Shown in pieces: positions 1-8,369 of a stretch of 64,000 nt of DNA. Made by a program: the position numbers and the translations under genes. The notes beneath the pieces were generated by a model that did no database searches, was not told the DNA's origin, and saw only the letters and a program-made list of their open reading frames with translations. Source of the DNA: Pseudomonas khorasanensis (lineage in GTDB: Bacteria > Pseudomonadota > Gammaproteobacteria > Pseudomonadales > Pseudomonadaceae); contig NZ_JABWQP020000011.1 of assembly GCF_014268505.2 (NCBI RefSeq), positions 118,841-182,840 of the forward strand. Direction: 5' to 3'. The first letter of the stretch is position 1, and each line of letters begins with the position of its first letter.

Positions 1-1077
1 CTCGATCACGTGCGCGAAACCTTCCTGCTGCACCGTCAGGTGTCTGACCCGATGGACATTGCGAGCACTGAGCCGGCGCTGTTTTTCAGCCGCACCCTGG
101 CGCATTTGTGTGCGCCGGTGTTTGTCTTGCTGACCGGATTGTCGGCGTGGTTGTACGGCGAAAAATACGCGGGCAAGGCTGACGTCAGTGCGTTTCTGTT
201 CAAACGCGGATTGTTTCTGGTGGTGCTGGAATTCACCTTGGTCAACTTCGCCTGGACGTTCCAGCTACCACCCAGCGTGATCTATTTGCAGGTGATCTGG
301 GCCATCGGTTTGAGCATGATCGCCCTGGCGCTGCTGGTCTGGTTGCCACGCGCGGTGCTGCTGACCTTGAGCCTGGCGATCATCGCCGGGCACAACCTGC
401 TCGATGCGGTGCATTTCCCGGTGGAATCAGCCATGCATGTGCCTTGGGCGATCTTGCATGACCGTGGCTGGATCGAGGTCAGTGAAACCCTTCGCCTGCG
501 CACCTCATACCCGCTGCTGCCGTGGATTGGCGTGATCGGTCTGGGCTATGCGCTGGGGCCGTGGTTTGCGCGCGGCATGGACGCGGCTGTGCGCCAGCGT
601 CGTTTGCTGACCGTGGGTATCGGTGGATTGCTGGGGTTCGTGGCGCTGCGGTTGATCAATGGCTACGGCGAGAAGCCGTGGGCCGTCAGCGATTCGCTGG
701 TGCAGACCCTGATGAGTTTTTTCAACATCACCAAATATCCGCCATCGCTGTTGTTCATCGCCCTGACCGTGAGCACGGGCCTGTTGCTGTTGCTAGCGTT
801 CGAACGCCTGCAGGCGCATCGCTGGATTCGCTGGCTGACCGTGTTCGGTTCGGCGCCGATGTTTTTCTACCTGCTGCACCTGTACGCGTTGAAGGTGTTC
901 TACGTGGTTGGCGTCGCGCTTTTTGGTCTGAATCAGGGCAGCTATTTCGGGTTTTCGACGGTGGGGGCGGTGTGGCTGGCGGCAGTAATTCTGGCTGTGG
1001 TGCTTTTTCCGGCAGTGCGCTGGTTTTCGGCGCTGAAAGCCCGGCGCCGGGACATTAGCTGGTTGAAATATCTTTAA
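1..1077 (+). CDS. DUF1624 / HGSNAT-like membrane protein, 5' truncated by window edge
   Basis: The reading frame is open from base 1 (codons LDHVRETF) and ends at 1077, so the start lies outside the window. The visible part is about 358 residues with roughly eight to nine hydrophobic segments. The opening LDHVRETFxLHRQ stretch is what I associate with DUF1624, which is related to the heparan-alpha-glucosaminide N-acetyltransferase catalytic domain (PF07786). Members are multi-pass inner-membrane proteins thought to move acyl groups across the membrane; the substrate here is unknown. Only the first membrane helix and the N-terminus should be missing. A REP pair follows directly. The family call is from recognition of the sequence pattern, not from a search. 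Confidence 0.75.
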   Translation, partial: LDHVRETFLLHRQVSDPMDIASTEPALFFSRTLAHLCAPVFVLLTGLSAWLYGEKYAGKADVSAFLFKRGLFLVVLEFTLVNFAWTFQLPPSVIYLQVIWAIGLSMIALALLVWLPRAVLLTLSLAIIAGHNLLDAVHFPVESAMHVPWAILHDRGWIEVSETLRLRTSYPLLPWIGVIGLGYALGPWFARGMDAAVRQRRLLTVGIGGLLGFVALRLINGYGEKPWAVSDSLVQTLMSFFNITKYPPSLLFIALTVSTGLLLLLAFERLQAHRWIRWLTVFGSAPMFFYLLHLYALKVFYVVGVALFGLNQGSYFGFSTVGAVWLAAVILAVVLFPAVRWFSALKARRRDISWLKYL

Positions 1078-1089
1078 ATCGCAGACCTT

Positions 1090-1178
1090 GTGGGAGCGAG
1101 CTTGCTCGCGAAAGCGGTGTTTCAGCCACCGATGTGTTGACTGACCAACCCTCTTCGCGAGCAGGCTCGCTCCCACAG
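1090..1178. repeat. REP pair (GTGGGAGCGAGC family)
   Basis: Two REP-like units in inverted orientation: TGTGGGAGCGAGCTTGCTCG at the left and its near reverse complement ending TCGCTCCCACA at the right, with about 45 bases of loop. It lies between two convergent genes. Eight copies of this pair family occur in the window. Confidence 0.9.
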
Positions 1179-1196
1179 GTTTTTCAGGTGTATGGA

Positions 1197-2588
1197 TTAT
1201 TTACGATCCAGCCACACGGTCTGCGCGTTGCAGAATTCACGCACGCCGAAGTGCGACAGTTCACGACCGAAGCCGCTTTTCTTCACGCCACCAAAGGTCA
1301 CGCGTGGGTCGCTGGCGGAGTAGCCGTTGATGAACACGCCGCCGGTTTCCAGTTCGCTGGTCAGTTGCTGGGCCAGCGCCACATTGGCGGTGTAGATCGT
1401 TGCGGTCAGACCGAATTCGCTGTCGTTGGCCAGTGCCACGGCATGGGCGCAATCGCGAGCGGTGATGATCGACGCGACCGGGCCGAACAGCTCCTGTTTG
1501 AACGAGGTCATGCGGTCGGTGACGCCGCCCAACACCGTGGGTTCGTAGTAATTGCCGGGACCTTCGGACTTGCCGCCACCGAGCAGCAGGGTCGCACCTT
1601 CTTCGAGGGTGTCGCGCACTTGCTGATCCAGTTCATCGCGCAGATCGAAACGCGCCATCGGCCCGATGTAGGTGTCGGCCGCCAGTGGATCGCCCATCTT
1701 CAACTGGCGGGTGGCTTCGACAAACTTGCGGGTGAATTCTTCAACCACACCTTGCTCGATGATGAGGCGTTTGGCGGCCGCGCAGACTTGCCCGGAGTTC
1801 TGGTAGCGACCAACCACTGCCGCTTGCACCGCTTCATCCAGATTGGCGTCATTGAGCACGATGAACGGATCGGAGCCGCCGAGTTCCAGCACGCATTTTT
1901 TCAGCGCAGCACCGGCCTGGGCGCCGATGGCCATACCGGCGCGCACGCTACCGGTCAGGGTCACGGCGGCGATGCGCGGGTCGGCGATGGCGGTGGAAAC
2001 ACCTTCGGTGGTGACGTTCAGCACTTCGAACACGCCATCAGGAAAACCGGCGCGGACGAAAGCATTACGCAACAGATACGCGCTGCCCATCACGTTCGGC
2101 GCGTGCTTGAGTACGTAGGTATTGCCAGCAACCAGGGCAGGCACAGCACCGCGCAGCACTTGCCAGATCGGGAAGTTCCACGGCATCACCGCCAGAATCG
2201 GGCCGAGCGGGCGGTATTCGATACGCGCCTTGCCACCCTCGACCTGAGTGGCTTCGGCGTCGAGCATGGCCGGGCCGTGTTCGGCGTACCACTCGCACAG
2301 CTTGGCGCATTTTTCGATTTCGCCACGGGCCTGGGCGATCGGCTTGCCCATTTCCTGGGTGATCATGGTCGCCATGGTTTCAGCCGTTTCACGCAGCGCG
2401 CCGGCGAGGGCGGTCAGCAAGCGCGAACGATCCTGCAGCGGCTTGCGCTTCCACTTGCCGAAGCCGAAAGCGGCGCGGGTGAGCGCAGCGTCGAGGGCGG
2501 CGGCGGATTCAAATGCGTAGTGCCCGATCTGTTCGCCTGTGGCGGGGTTGATCGAAATGGCGTGGGTCTGGCTGGAAATCTGGCTCAT
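1197..2588 (-). CDS. sad: NAD(P)-dependent succinate-semialdehyde dehydrogenase (Sad/YneI type)
   Basis: 463 residues, the short Sad/YneI form of the aldehyde dehydrogenase superfamily. It oxidises succinate semialdehyde to succinate in the cytoplasm, the last step of putrescine and GABA breakdown. Visible landmarks are PWNFPIWQ near residue 155, the cofactor-loop TGSVRAG, the catalytic-glutamate motif LELGGSDPF and the catalytic cysteine in NSGQVCAAAKR, then FGGVKKSGFGRE at the C-terminus. The gene is divergent from a LysR gene closely resembling E. coli ptrR (yneJ), which sits beside sad in E. coli too; this conserved pairing supports the specific call. Confidence 0.88.
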   Translation of the reverse strand: MSQISSQTHAISINPATGEQIGHYAFESAAALDAALTRAAFGFGKWKRKPLQDRSRLLTALAGALRETAETMATMITQEMGKPIAQARGEIEKCAKLCEWYAEHGPAMLDAEATQVEGGKARIEYRPLGPILAVMPWNFPIWQVLRGAVPALVAGNTYVLKHAPNVMGSAYLLRNAFVRAGFPDGVFEVLNVTTEGVSTAIADPRIAAVTLTGSVRAGMAIGAQAGAALKKCVLELGGSDPFIVLNDANLDEAVQAAVVGRYQNSGQVCAAAKRLIIEQGVVEEFTRKFVEATRQLKMGDPLAADTYIGPMARFDLRDELDQQVRDTLEEGATLLLGGGKSEGPGNYYEPTVLGGVTDRMTSFKQELFGPVASIITARDCAHAVALANDSEFGLTATIYTANVALAQQLTSELETGGVFINGYSASDPRVTFGGVKKSGFGRELSHFGVREFCNAQTVWLDRK

Positions 2589-2685
2589 GGCGTCGTCCTG
2601 CGTGTTCAGTGGATGGGCCTAGAGTAGGGTGGCGTTTGTTTTCTGGAAACTGAATAATAAAGATCGTTTCTTTCACGATTGGAGA

Positions 2686-3570
2686 ATGAGTGTGGATCTG
2701 GTGCAGCTGGAAATCTTCAAGGCCGTTGCCGAGCACGGCAGCATCAGCGCCGCTGCGGCGCAGATCCACCGTGTGCCATCGAACCTGACCACGCGGATCA
2801 AACAGCTGGAGCAGGATCTCGGCGTGGACCTGTTTATCCGTGAGAAAAGCCGTTTGCGTCTGTCACCGGCGGGGTGGAGTTTTCTTGAGTACACCCGGCG
2901 CATTCTCGATCTTGTGCAGGAAGCGCGGGCCACTGTGGCGGGCGAAGAACCCCAGGGTGCGTTCCCTCTGGGCTCGCTGGAAAGTACGGCGGCGGTGCGC
3001 ATTCCCGAACTGCTGGCCGCGTACAACCAGCAGCACCCCAAGGTCGATCTCGACCTGTCCACCGGGCCGTCGGGGACGATGATCGATGGCGTGCTCTCCG
3101 GGCGCCTGGTCGCTGCATTTGTCGACGGCCCGGTGCTGCACCCGGCCCTGGAAGGCGTACCGGCGTTCGAGGAAGAGATGGTCATCATCGCGCCGCTCAA
3201 TCATTCACCGGTTGAGCGAGCGGCGGATGTGAACGGCGAAAATATCTACGCCTTCCGTTCCAACTGTTCCTACCGCCACCATTTCGAAAAATGGTTCAGC
3301 ACCGACGCGGCCGTGCCGGGCAAGATCTTCGAAATGGAGTCCTATCATGGCATGCTCGCTTGCGTCAGCGCCGGCGCCGGCCTGGCGCTGATGCCACGCA
3401 AAATGCTGCAAAGCATGCCGGGCAGCGCGACCGTCAGTGTCTGGCCTTTGGCAACCGATTTTCGCTACCTGACGACCTGGCTGGTGTGGCGCCGTGGCAC
3501 GGTTTCGCGCAGTTTGAGCATGTTTGTGCGTTTGCTTGAGGAGCGCGGCGTGGTGCGAGCAGAGCCTTAA
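2686..3570 (+). CDS. ptrR: LysR-family regulator, PtrR (YneJ)-like
   Basis: 294 residues from the ATG at 2686, which is preceded by GGAGA; the upstream in-frame ATG at 2629 would add 19 atypical residues. An N-terminal winged HTH (AAAQIHRVPSNLTTRIKQLE, about residues 20-39) is followed by a LysR effector domain. The VPSNLTTRI, ESTAAVRIPEL, STGPSGTM and MESYHGMLACV stretches match my memory of E. coli PtrR/YneJ, which controls the neighbouring sad gene in response to putrescine. The intergenic region (2589-2685) contains a near-palindrome GTTTTCTGGAAAC at 2638-2650 that could be part of its binding site; this is only a guess. Confidence 0.85.
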   Translation: MSVDLVQLEIFKAVAEHGSISAAAAQIHRVPSNLTTRIKQLEQDLGVDLFIREKSRLRLSPAGWSFLEYTRRILDLVQEARATVAGEEPQGAFPLGSLESTAAVRIPELLAAYNQQHPKVDLDLSTGPSGTMIDGVLSGRLVAAFVDGPVLHPALEGVPAFEEEMVIIAPLNHSPVERAADVNGENIYAFRSNCSYRHHFEKWFSTDAAVPGKIFEMESYHGMLACVSAGAGLALMPRKMLQSMPGSATVSVWPLATDFRYLTTWLVWRRGTVSRSLSMFVRLLEERGVVRAEP

Positions 3571-3597
3571 TAATTCGGCGACTCTAGCGCAAAACAC

Positions 3598-3622
3598 AAG
3601 GCCCGCACTATCGCGGGCCTTG
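3598..3622 (-). terminator. Rho-independent terminator
   Basis: Stem AAGGCCCGC / GCGGGCCTT with a short loop. Read on the minus strand it is followed by TTGTGTTTT, so it fits termination of the hydrolase gene that ends at 3662; it also lies 28 bases after the ptrR-like stop and may work both ways. Confidence 0.75.
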
Positions 3623-3661
3623 GTTCATCAGCATTTACAGGTAGCTCGTGCCACGCGCAAT

Positions 3662-4480
3662 TTACCGATTGAGGAACGCCAGCAGATCCTCATTCAACGC
3701 CTGCGCGTGGGTCACCGCAAACCCGTGCGGTGCGCCTGCATAGACTTTCAACTCGGCGCCCTTGATCTGCGCGGCGGCCTGCTTGCCGGTGGTCTCGAAC
3801 GGCACGATCTGGTCGCCGTCGCCGTGAATCACCAACGTCGGCACGTCGATTTTTGTCATGTCCGGACGGAAGTCGGTTTCCGAGAACGCGGTCACGCAGT
3901 CGACGGTGCCTTTGAGCGATGCCATCAGCGCGATGTTCAAGGTTTGGGTTAACACGCCATCGGAGACTTTCTGGCCCTGATTGATGCCAAAGAACGGCGC
4001 ATTGAAGTCGGCGATGAACTGCGCGCGATCCTTCAGCAGACCAGCCTTGATGCCGTCAAACACCGACTTGTCGACGCCGTCGGCGAAGTCGGCTTTCTTG
4101 CCGAACAGCGGGGTGACCGCGCCCAGCAGCACCAGACCGGCAACGCGCCCGCTGCCGTGACGGGCGATGTATCGGCTGACGTCACCGCCGCCCATCGAGA
4201 AACCGACGAGGGTCACGTCGCGCAGATCCAGGTGATTGATCAGGCCGGCGATGTCATCGGCAAAGGTGTCGTAGTCGTAGCCGGTCCACGGCTGATCGGA
4301 GCGGCCAAAGCCACGGCGGTCGAACGCGATGGTGCGGTAGCCGCGACTGCTCAGGTATTCCATCTGGTATTCCCACATGTCGGCATCCAGCGGCCAACCG
4401 TGGCTGAACAGCACGGGCTTGCCGCTGCCCCAGTCCTTGTAATAGATCTCGGTGCCGTCTTGGGTCTTGAAGGTGCTCAT
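3662..4480 (-). CDS. Alpha/beta hydrolase, non-haem chloroperoxidase-like
   Basis: 272 residues from the ATG at 4480, preceded by AGGAG; the open frame extends upstream, but that part is not protein-like. The fold landmarks are the oxyanion motif SHGWPLDADMW near residue 28, nucleophile elbow GFSMGG (Ser about 98), the acid in VIHGDGDQIVP and the final catalytic His in APHGFA. This pattern is typical of cofactor-free chloroperoxidases/arylesterases of the haloperoxidase group, whose natural role is usually ester or lactone hydrolysis or perhydrolysis. It is flanked by terminators on both sides, so it is probably a single-gene unit and not part of the LLM operon upstream. Confidence 0.85.
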   Translation of the reverse strand: MSTFKTQDGTEIYYKDWGSGKPVLFSHGWPLDADMWEYQMEYLSSRGYRTIAFDRRGFGRSDQPWTGYDYDTFADDIAGLINHLDLRDVTLVGFSMGGGDVSRYIARHGSGRVAGLVLLGAVTPLFGKKADFADGVDKSVFDGIKAGLLKDRAQFIADFNAPFFGINQGQKVSDGVLTQTLNIALMASLKGTVDCVTAFSETDFRPDMTKIDVPTLVIHGDGDQIVPFETTGKQAAAQIKGAELKVYAGAPHGFAVTHAQALNEDLLAFLNR

Positions 4481-4641
4481 GAAAACTCCTTGTGATCGCG
4501 TGTGGGCTTGAAAAAATGCCGAATGGGCAACGGCCACTATCCGCGCAATGTGCGCAGGGCACTTGTACGCAAGTGCTGGTTTGACAGCAAAACGATAGCC
4601 TGATGTGCCTGTTATTGTTGTGATCCCGAATTGGCAGAATG

Positions 4642-4680
4642 AAAAAGGGCGAATTACCGGAAGGTAAATCGCCCTTTTTT
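4642..4680. terminator. Bidirectional Rho-independent terminator
   Basis: A strong stem with arms AAAAAGGGCGAATTACC and GGTAAATCGCCCTTTTTT. T-runs occur on both strands. On the minus strand it closes the LLM monooxygenase unit ending at 4705. Confidence 0.9.
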
Positions 4681-4704
4681 CAGCTGTTGAGATCCAACTG
4701 GTTT

Positions 4705-5748
4705 TCACCGAAACGCCGGCACCACATCCCTGATAAACAGCGCCAGCGACTTCTTCTTCTCCGCATGCGGCAAGCTGTTGTCACACCAGAAACTGAACTC
4801 ATCCACGCCCAGTTCCTGGTAGTACTTGATCCGCGGAATGACCTCTTCCGGCGTACCAATCATCGCCGTCTTGTGCAAGCTCTCCAGCTCAAACTCAGGA
4901 CGCCCGACGAACTTCTCTTCGGGGCTCGGCGCGAGGAAACCGTTGACTGGGGTTTCTTTATTGCCAAACCACGCATCGAACGTGCGATAAAAACGTGAGA
5001 TAGCTTTAGCCCCGACCTTCCAGCCGTCCGGATCGTCGGCGGTGTGCACATGCGTGTGACGCAGTACCATCAGTTGCGGGCGCGGTACATCCGGGTTGTT
5101 GTCGAGTGCGGTCTGGAATTTGTTCTTCAGGTCGAGAACTTCTTCGTCGCCTTTCATCAATGGCGTGACCATGACGTTGCAGCCATTGGCCACAGCGAAG
5201 TTGTGCGAGTCGGGGTCGCGGGCGGCGATCCACATCGGCGGGTTGGGCTTCTGGATCGGTTTCGGCACGCTGGTGGAGGTGGGGAATTTCCAGATGTCGC
5301 CATCATGGGCGTAGTCGCCTTGCCACAGGGCGCGGACCACCGGGACCATTTCGCGCAGGGCCTGGCCGCCGCTGGAGGCGGGCATGCCGCCGGCCATACG
5401 GTCGAATTCAACCTGATAAGCGCCACGGGCCAGACCGACTTCCATGCGGCCGTTGCTGATCACGTCGAGCAGCGCGCATTCACCGGCGACACGCAGCGGG
5501 TGCCAGAACGGCGCGATGATCGTGCCGGCGCCGAGGTGGATGGTGGTGGTTTTCGCCGCGAGGTACGCCAGCAGCGGCATTGGGCTTGGCGAGATGGTGT
5601 ATTCCATGGCGTGGTGTTCGCCGATCCACACGGTGCTGAAACCGCCGGCCTCGGCCATCAGGGTCAGTTCGGTGAGGTCTTCGAACAGTTGGCGGTGGCT
5701 GACGCTTTCGTCCCAGCGTTCCATGTGGATGAACAGGGAAAATTTCAT
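4705..5748 (-). CDS. LLM-class flavin-dependent monooxygenase
   Basis: 347 residues, ATG at 5748 with AGGAAG upstream. The whole protein is a bacterial-luciferase-like (LLM) domain: GGFSTVWIGEHH near residue 35, the GAGTIIAPFWHPLRVAGE stretch, and SNGRMEVGLARGAY, followed by the usual GTPEEVIPRI motif near the C-terminus. Family members use FMNH2 supplied by a separate reductase to insert oxygen, for example in ring cleavage (RutA) or desulfonation (SsuD). The upstream gene on the same strand is such a reductase, so the two very likely form a two-component monooxygenase. Transcription probably starts at the operator-bearing promoter near 6435. The substrate is not known. Confidence 0.88.
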   Translation of the reverse strand: MKFSLFIHMERWDESVSHRQLFEDLTELTLMAEAGGFSTVWIGEHHAMEYTISPSPMPLLAYLAAKTTTIHLGAGTIIAPFWHPLRVAGECALLDVISNGRMEVGLARGAYQVEFDRMAGGMPASSGGQALREMVPVVRALWQGDYAHDGDIWKFPTSTSVPKPIQKPNPPMWIAARDPDSHNFAVANGCNVMVTPLMKGDEEVLDLKNKFQTALDNNPDVPRPQLMVLRHTHVHTADDPDGWKVGAKAISRFYRTFDAWFGNKETPVNGFLAPSPEEKFVGRPEFELESLHKTAMIGTPEEVIPRIKYYQELGVDEFSFWCDNSLPHAEKKKSLALFIRDVVPAFR

Positions 5749-5783
5749 GACGCTTCCTCGGATCTTTTGTTGTTGTGGCTACT

Positions 5784-5874
5784 GGTGGGAGCGAGCTTGC
5801 TCGCGAAGGCGGTTTAACAGTCGGCCTCTATGGCGGCTGACAAGACGCCTTCGCGAGCAAGCTCGCTCCCACAG
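5784..5874. repeat. REP pair (GTGGGAGCGAGC family)
   Basis: Inverted pair located between the flavin reductase and LLM monooxygenase genes, that is, inside a likely operon. It could form a stem in the mRNA and change the ratio of the two proteins. Confidence 0.88.
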
Positions 5875-5895
5875 TTGCTATGCGTTGTTCTTCTA

Positions 5896-6381
5896 TCAGG
5901 CCAGAACGGGCAGGGCGCCCATCTTGCCGTGGCAATACACCAGCGGTCCGGCGACTTGCTCGGGGACGATCAGGTTCTTTACAGCGCCGACCATGATGGC
6001 GTGATCACCGCCCTCGTATTCGCGCCACAGTTCACATTCGATGATAGCCGTCGCGTTCGCGAGGATCGGGTTGCCTCGTTCGCTCAATGTCCATTCGATG
6101 CCTTGCGCCTTGTCCTTGCCTTTGCGGGCGAAGGCGTAGGCCTCGCTCTGCTGGCCGCCGGACAACACGTGGATCGCAAAGCGCTTGTTCTTGATCAGCA
6201 CGGGGTATGAATCGGAGCTGTAGTTGGGGCAGAACAGTACCAGCGCCGGGTCCATCGACAGCGAGCTGAACGCGCTGGCGGTCAGGCCGACGATCTGGCC
6301 GTCATCGTCCAGCGTGGTGATGACGGTGACGCCGGACGGGAACGAGCCCATGACTTGTTTATAGAGGGTGGCATCGATCAT
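5896..6381 (-). CDS. Flavin reductase, HpaC/RutF-like, copy 1
   Basis: 161 residues from the ATG at 6381 (AGGA eight bases upstream); the longer frame to 6459 overlaps the promoter. It is a flavin-reductase-like split-barrel domain protein with FPSGVTVITT near residue 14, LTASAFSSLSMDP and the C-terminal GGDHAIMVGAV motif typical of HpaC/RutF/DszD reductases. It should use NAD(P)H to make free FMNH2 for the LLM monooxygenase encoded downstream. A close paralogue of the same length is at 30639-31124, alignable without gaps and identical at most positions by eye. Confidence 0.88.
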   Translation of the reverse strand: MIDATLYKQVMGSFPSGVTVITTLDDDGQIVGLTASAFSSLSMDPALVLFCPNYSSDSYPVLIKNKRFAIHVLSGGQQSEAYAFARKGKDKAQGIEWTLSERGNPILANATAIIECELWREYEGGDHAIMVGAVKNLIVPEQVAGPLVYCHGKMGALPVLA

Positions 6382-6426
6382 TGGACGGTCCTCGGATGCT
6401 GTGACGTTGTTTTTATGAAATTGTTG

Positions 6427-6460
6427 GTCTGATGGTATACCAGTATTTGATCTTTGCAAG
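6427..6460 (-). promoter_or_regulatory. Promoter/operator of the flavin reductase-LLM unit (site 1 of 5)
   Basis: Contains the palindrome TGGTATACCA at 6433-6442. Read on the minus strand, the 34-base block starts CTTGCA and ends TGGTATACCATCAGAC; the same two blocks, at the same total length, occur at 34106-34139 upstream of the DUF1185 operon. TTGCAA and TACCAT, 16 bases apart, could be the -35 and -10, which would place the palindrome over the core promoter. The promoter assignment is an inference. Confidence 0.7.
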
Positions 6461-6605
6461 ACCTTTTGAGCTGAACCGATAAACGTGCCGCGTTCGTCGG
6501 AAACTCAGCATTTACGGGGCTTTCGACTGGTTTTGAGACCGCAGGATCAGTAACGATGGCGTATCAGCTAACGCGTTAATGAACGGATCAGGCTTGTGCA
6601 AAAGT

Positions 6606-6626
6606 TGGAATACCATAATATGGTCT
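6606..6626 (+). promoter_or_regulatory. Operator upstream of the NCS1 permease (site 2 of 5)
   Basis: GGAATACCATAATATGGT: includes ATACCATAATA at 6610-6620 and an inverted repeat ACCAT/ATGGT. The flanking bases (TTGTGCAAAAGTTGGAATACC on the plus strand) closely resemble the element upstream of the ABC importer read on the minus strand. It lies about 75-95 bases before the permease start. Confidence 0.65.
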
Positions 6627-6699
6627 GCATCTGAGGGGCGACCCAAGAGTCCTCCCGGTTTGGCTTCATACAAAGATAAAAACAGACAAACTCGAGTTC

Positions 6700-8112
6700 A
6701 TGCATATGTCCCAGATGTCCCGGCAAGATCCGTTGATCGAGAATCATACGGTCGATTACGTCCCACTCGCGGAACGCCACGGGAAGGCCCGCGATCTGTT
6801 CACGCTTTGGTTCAGCACCAACATCGCGCCACTGCCCATCGTCACCGGCGCCATGGTGGTTCAGGTGTTTCATCTCAATCTGTTCTGGGGGCTGCTGGCG
6901 ATTGCGCTGGGGCATATGATTGGCGGCGTGGTGATTGCGCTGGCCTCGGCCCAGGGGCCGCGCATGGGCATTCCGCAGATGGTCCAGAGCCGTGGCCAGT
7001 TCGGCCGTTATGGCGCGCTGTTGATCGTGTTCTTCGCGGCGCTCATCTACATCGGTTTCTTCATTTCCAACATCGTGCTGGCCGGCAAATCCATCGTCGG
7101 TATCGCGCCGTCGGTACCGGCGCCGCTGAGCATTTTGATCGGTGCGCTGGCCGCCACGGCAATTGGCGTGATCGGCTACAACTTCATCCATACGCTGAAC
7201 CGCATCGGCACCTGGGTGATGGGCGGGGCGTTGCTGGCCGGGTTCATCTATATCTTCGTCCATGACTTGCCGGCGGATTTCTTGACCCGTGGCAGTTTCA
7301 ATCTGTCGGGCTGGCTGGCGACGGTGTCGCTGGGGATCATCTGGCAGATCAGCTTCTCGCCTTACGTGTCCGATTACTCGCGCTATCTGCCTGCGGACAT
7401 TGGCATTGCCAAACCGTTTTGGGCGACGTATCTGGGCGCGACGCTGGGCACGATTCTGTCGTTTTCCTTCGGCGCGGTGGCGGTGCTGGCAACACCGGAA
7501 GGCACCGAAGCGATGACGGCGGTCAAGCAGTCTACCGGATGGCTGGGGCCAATTCTGATGGTGCTGTTTCTACTCAATATCATCAGCCACAATGCGCTTA
7601 ATCTGTACGGCGCGGTGCTGTCGATCATCACCTCGATCCAGACGTTCGCCAGTCAGTGGACGCCGAGCATCAAGGTGCGCGTGGTGTTGTCGAGCGTGAT
7701 CCTGGCGGGTTGCTGTGTGGTCGCGCTGGGCGCTTCGGCGGATTTCATTTCCGAGTTCATCGGGCTGATCCTGGCGCTGTTGCTGGTGCTGGTGCCGTGG
7801 GCTTCGATCAACCTGATCGACTTCTATCTGATCAAGCGCGGTGAGTACGACATCACCTCGATCTTCCGCGCCGACGGTGGGATTTACGGTCGCTTCAACC
7901 TGCATGCGATCGTTGCCTATTTCATCGGCATCATCGTGCAGCTGCCATTTGCCAACACCTCGCTGTATGTCGGGCCGTACGCCAATCTGATCGAAGGCGC
8001 AGACCTGTCATGGCTGGTCGGCCTGGTGGTGACCGTTCCGCTGTATTACTGCCTGGCGACACGCGGTCAGGCGCAGCAGAGCAGGGCGGCAAAACTGAGC
8101 TATCGCTCGTAA
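6700..8112 (+). CDS. NCS1-family permease (cytosine/purine/hydantoin type)
   Basis: 470 residues with about 12 hydrophobic segments. The N-terminal VDYVPLAERHGKARDLFTLWFSTNIAPLP region, the GPRMGIPQMVQSRGQFGRYG loop and the SPYVSDYSRYLP motif are characteristic of the nucleobase:cation symporter-1 family, which carries cytosine, purines, allantoin, hydantoins, thiamine or pyridoxine. Three nearby ATGs (6700, 6706, 6715) are possible starts. The gene is divergent from the LLM monooxygenase unit and has one of the five shared operators, so I infer that it imports the substrate, or a related compound, of that pathway. The exact substrate cannot be read from sequence. Confidence 0.85.
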   Translation: MHMSQMSRQDPLIENHTVDYVPLAERHGKARDLFTLWFSTNIAPLPIVTGAMVVQVFHLNLFWGLLAIALGHMIGGVVIALASAQGPRMGIPQMVQSRGQFGRYGALLIVFFAALIYIGFFISNIVLAGKSIVGIAPSVPAPLSILIGALAATAIGVIGYNFIHTLNRIGTWVMGGALLAGFIYIFVHDLPADFLTRGSFNLSGWLATVSLGIIWQISFSPYVSDYSRYLPADIGIAKPFWATYLGATLGTILSFSFGAVAVLATPEGTEAMTAVKQSTGWLGPILMVLFLLNIISHNALNLYGAVLSIITSIQTFASQWTPSIKVRVVLSSVILAGCCVVALGASADFISEFIGLILALLLVLVPWASINLIDFYLIKRGEYDITSIFRADGGIYGRFNLHAIVAYFIGIIVQLPFANTSLYVGPYANLIEGADLSWLVGLVVTVPLYYCLATRGQAQQSRAAKLSYRS

Positions 8113-8120
8113 TCAATCGC

Positions 8121-8150
8121 TGTGGCGAGGGAGCAAGCTCCCTCGCCACA
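8121..8150. repeat. Single REP-like palindrome
   Basis: TGTGGCGAGGGAGCAAGCTC followed by its complement CCTCGCCACA; one palindromic unit only, of a variant found in fluorescent pseudomonads. Just after the permease stop, so it may also act as its 3' stem-loop. Confidence 0.75.
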
Positions 8151-8369
8151 CAAGGTTTTCCGTCATCCCCGCGTATTGCAGCGGTCATGCAAATTGGCCA
8201 TATCGATCCCCTTTTGGCCTGCCGCCTACTGTCCTCCAGCTACGCTGTCAGCAAGAATCGAAGCTATAACAACACGCTCGACCTTTTTTGCCCTTGGCTG
8301 TCGCTACAGCCACTGCCGTGTACAGAACATAAAAACCATCGAACTCACGTCGCATTCGGGGAAACAACC

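Noticed and set aside
3662..6381. Complete Rut (uracil) operon
   Set aside because: LLM monooxygenase and flavin reductase are there, but no RutB, RutC or RutE equivalents, and the permease is NCS1 rather than RutG type.
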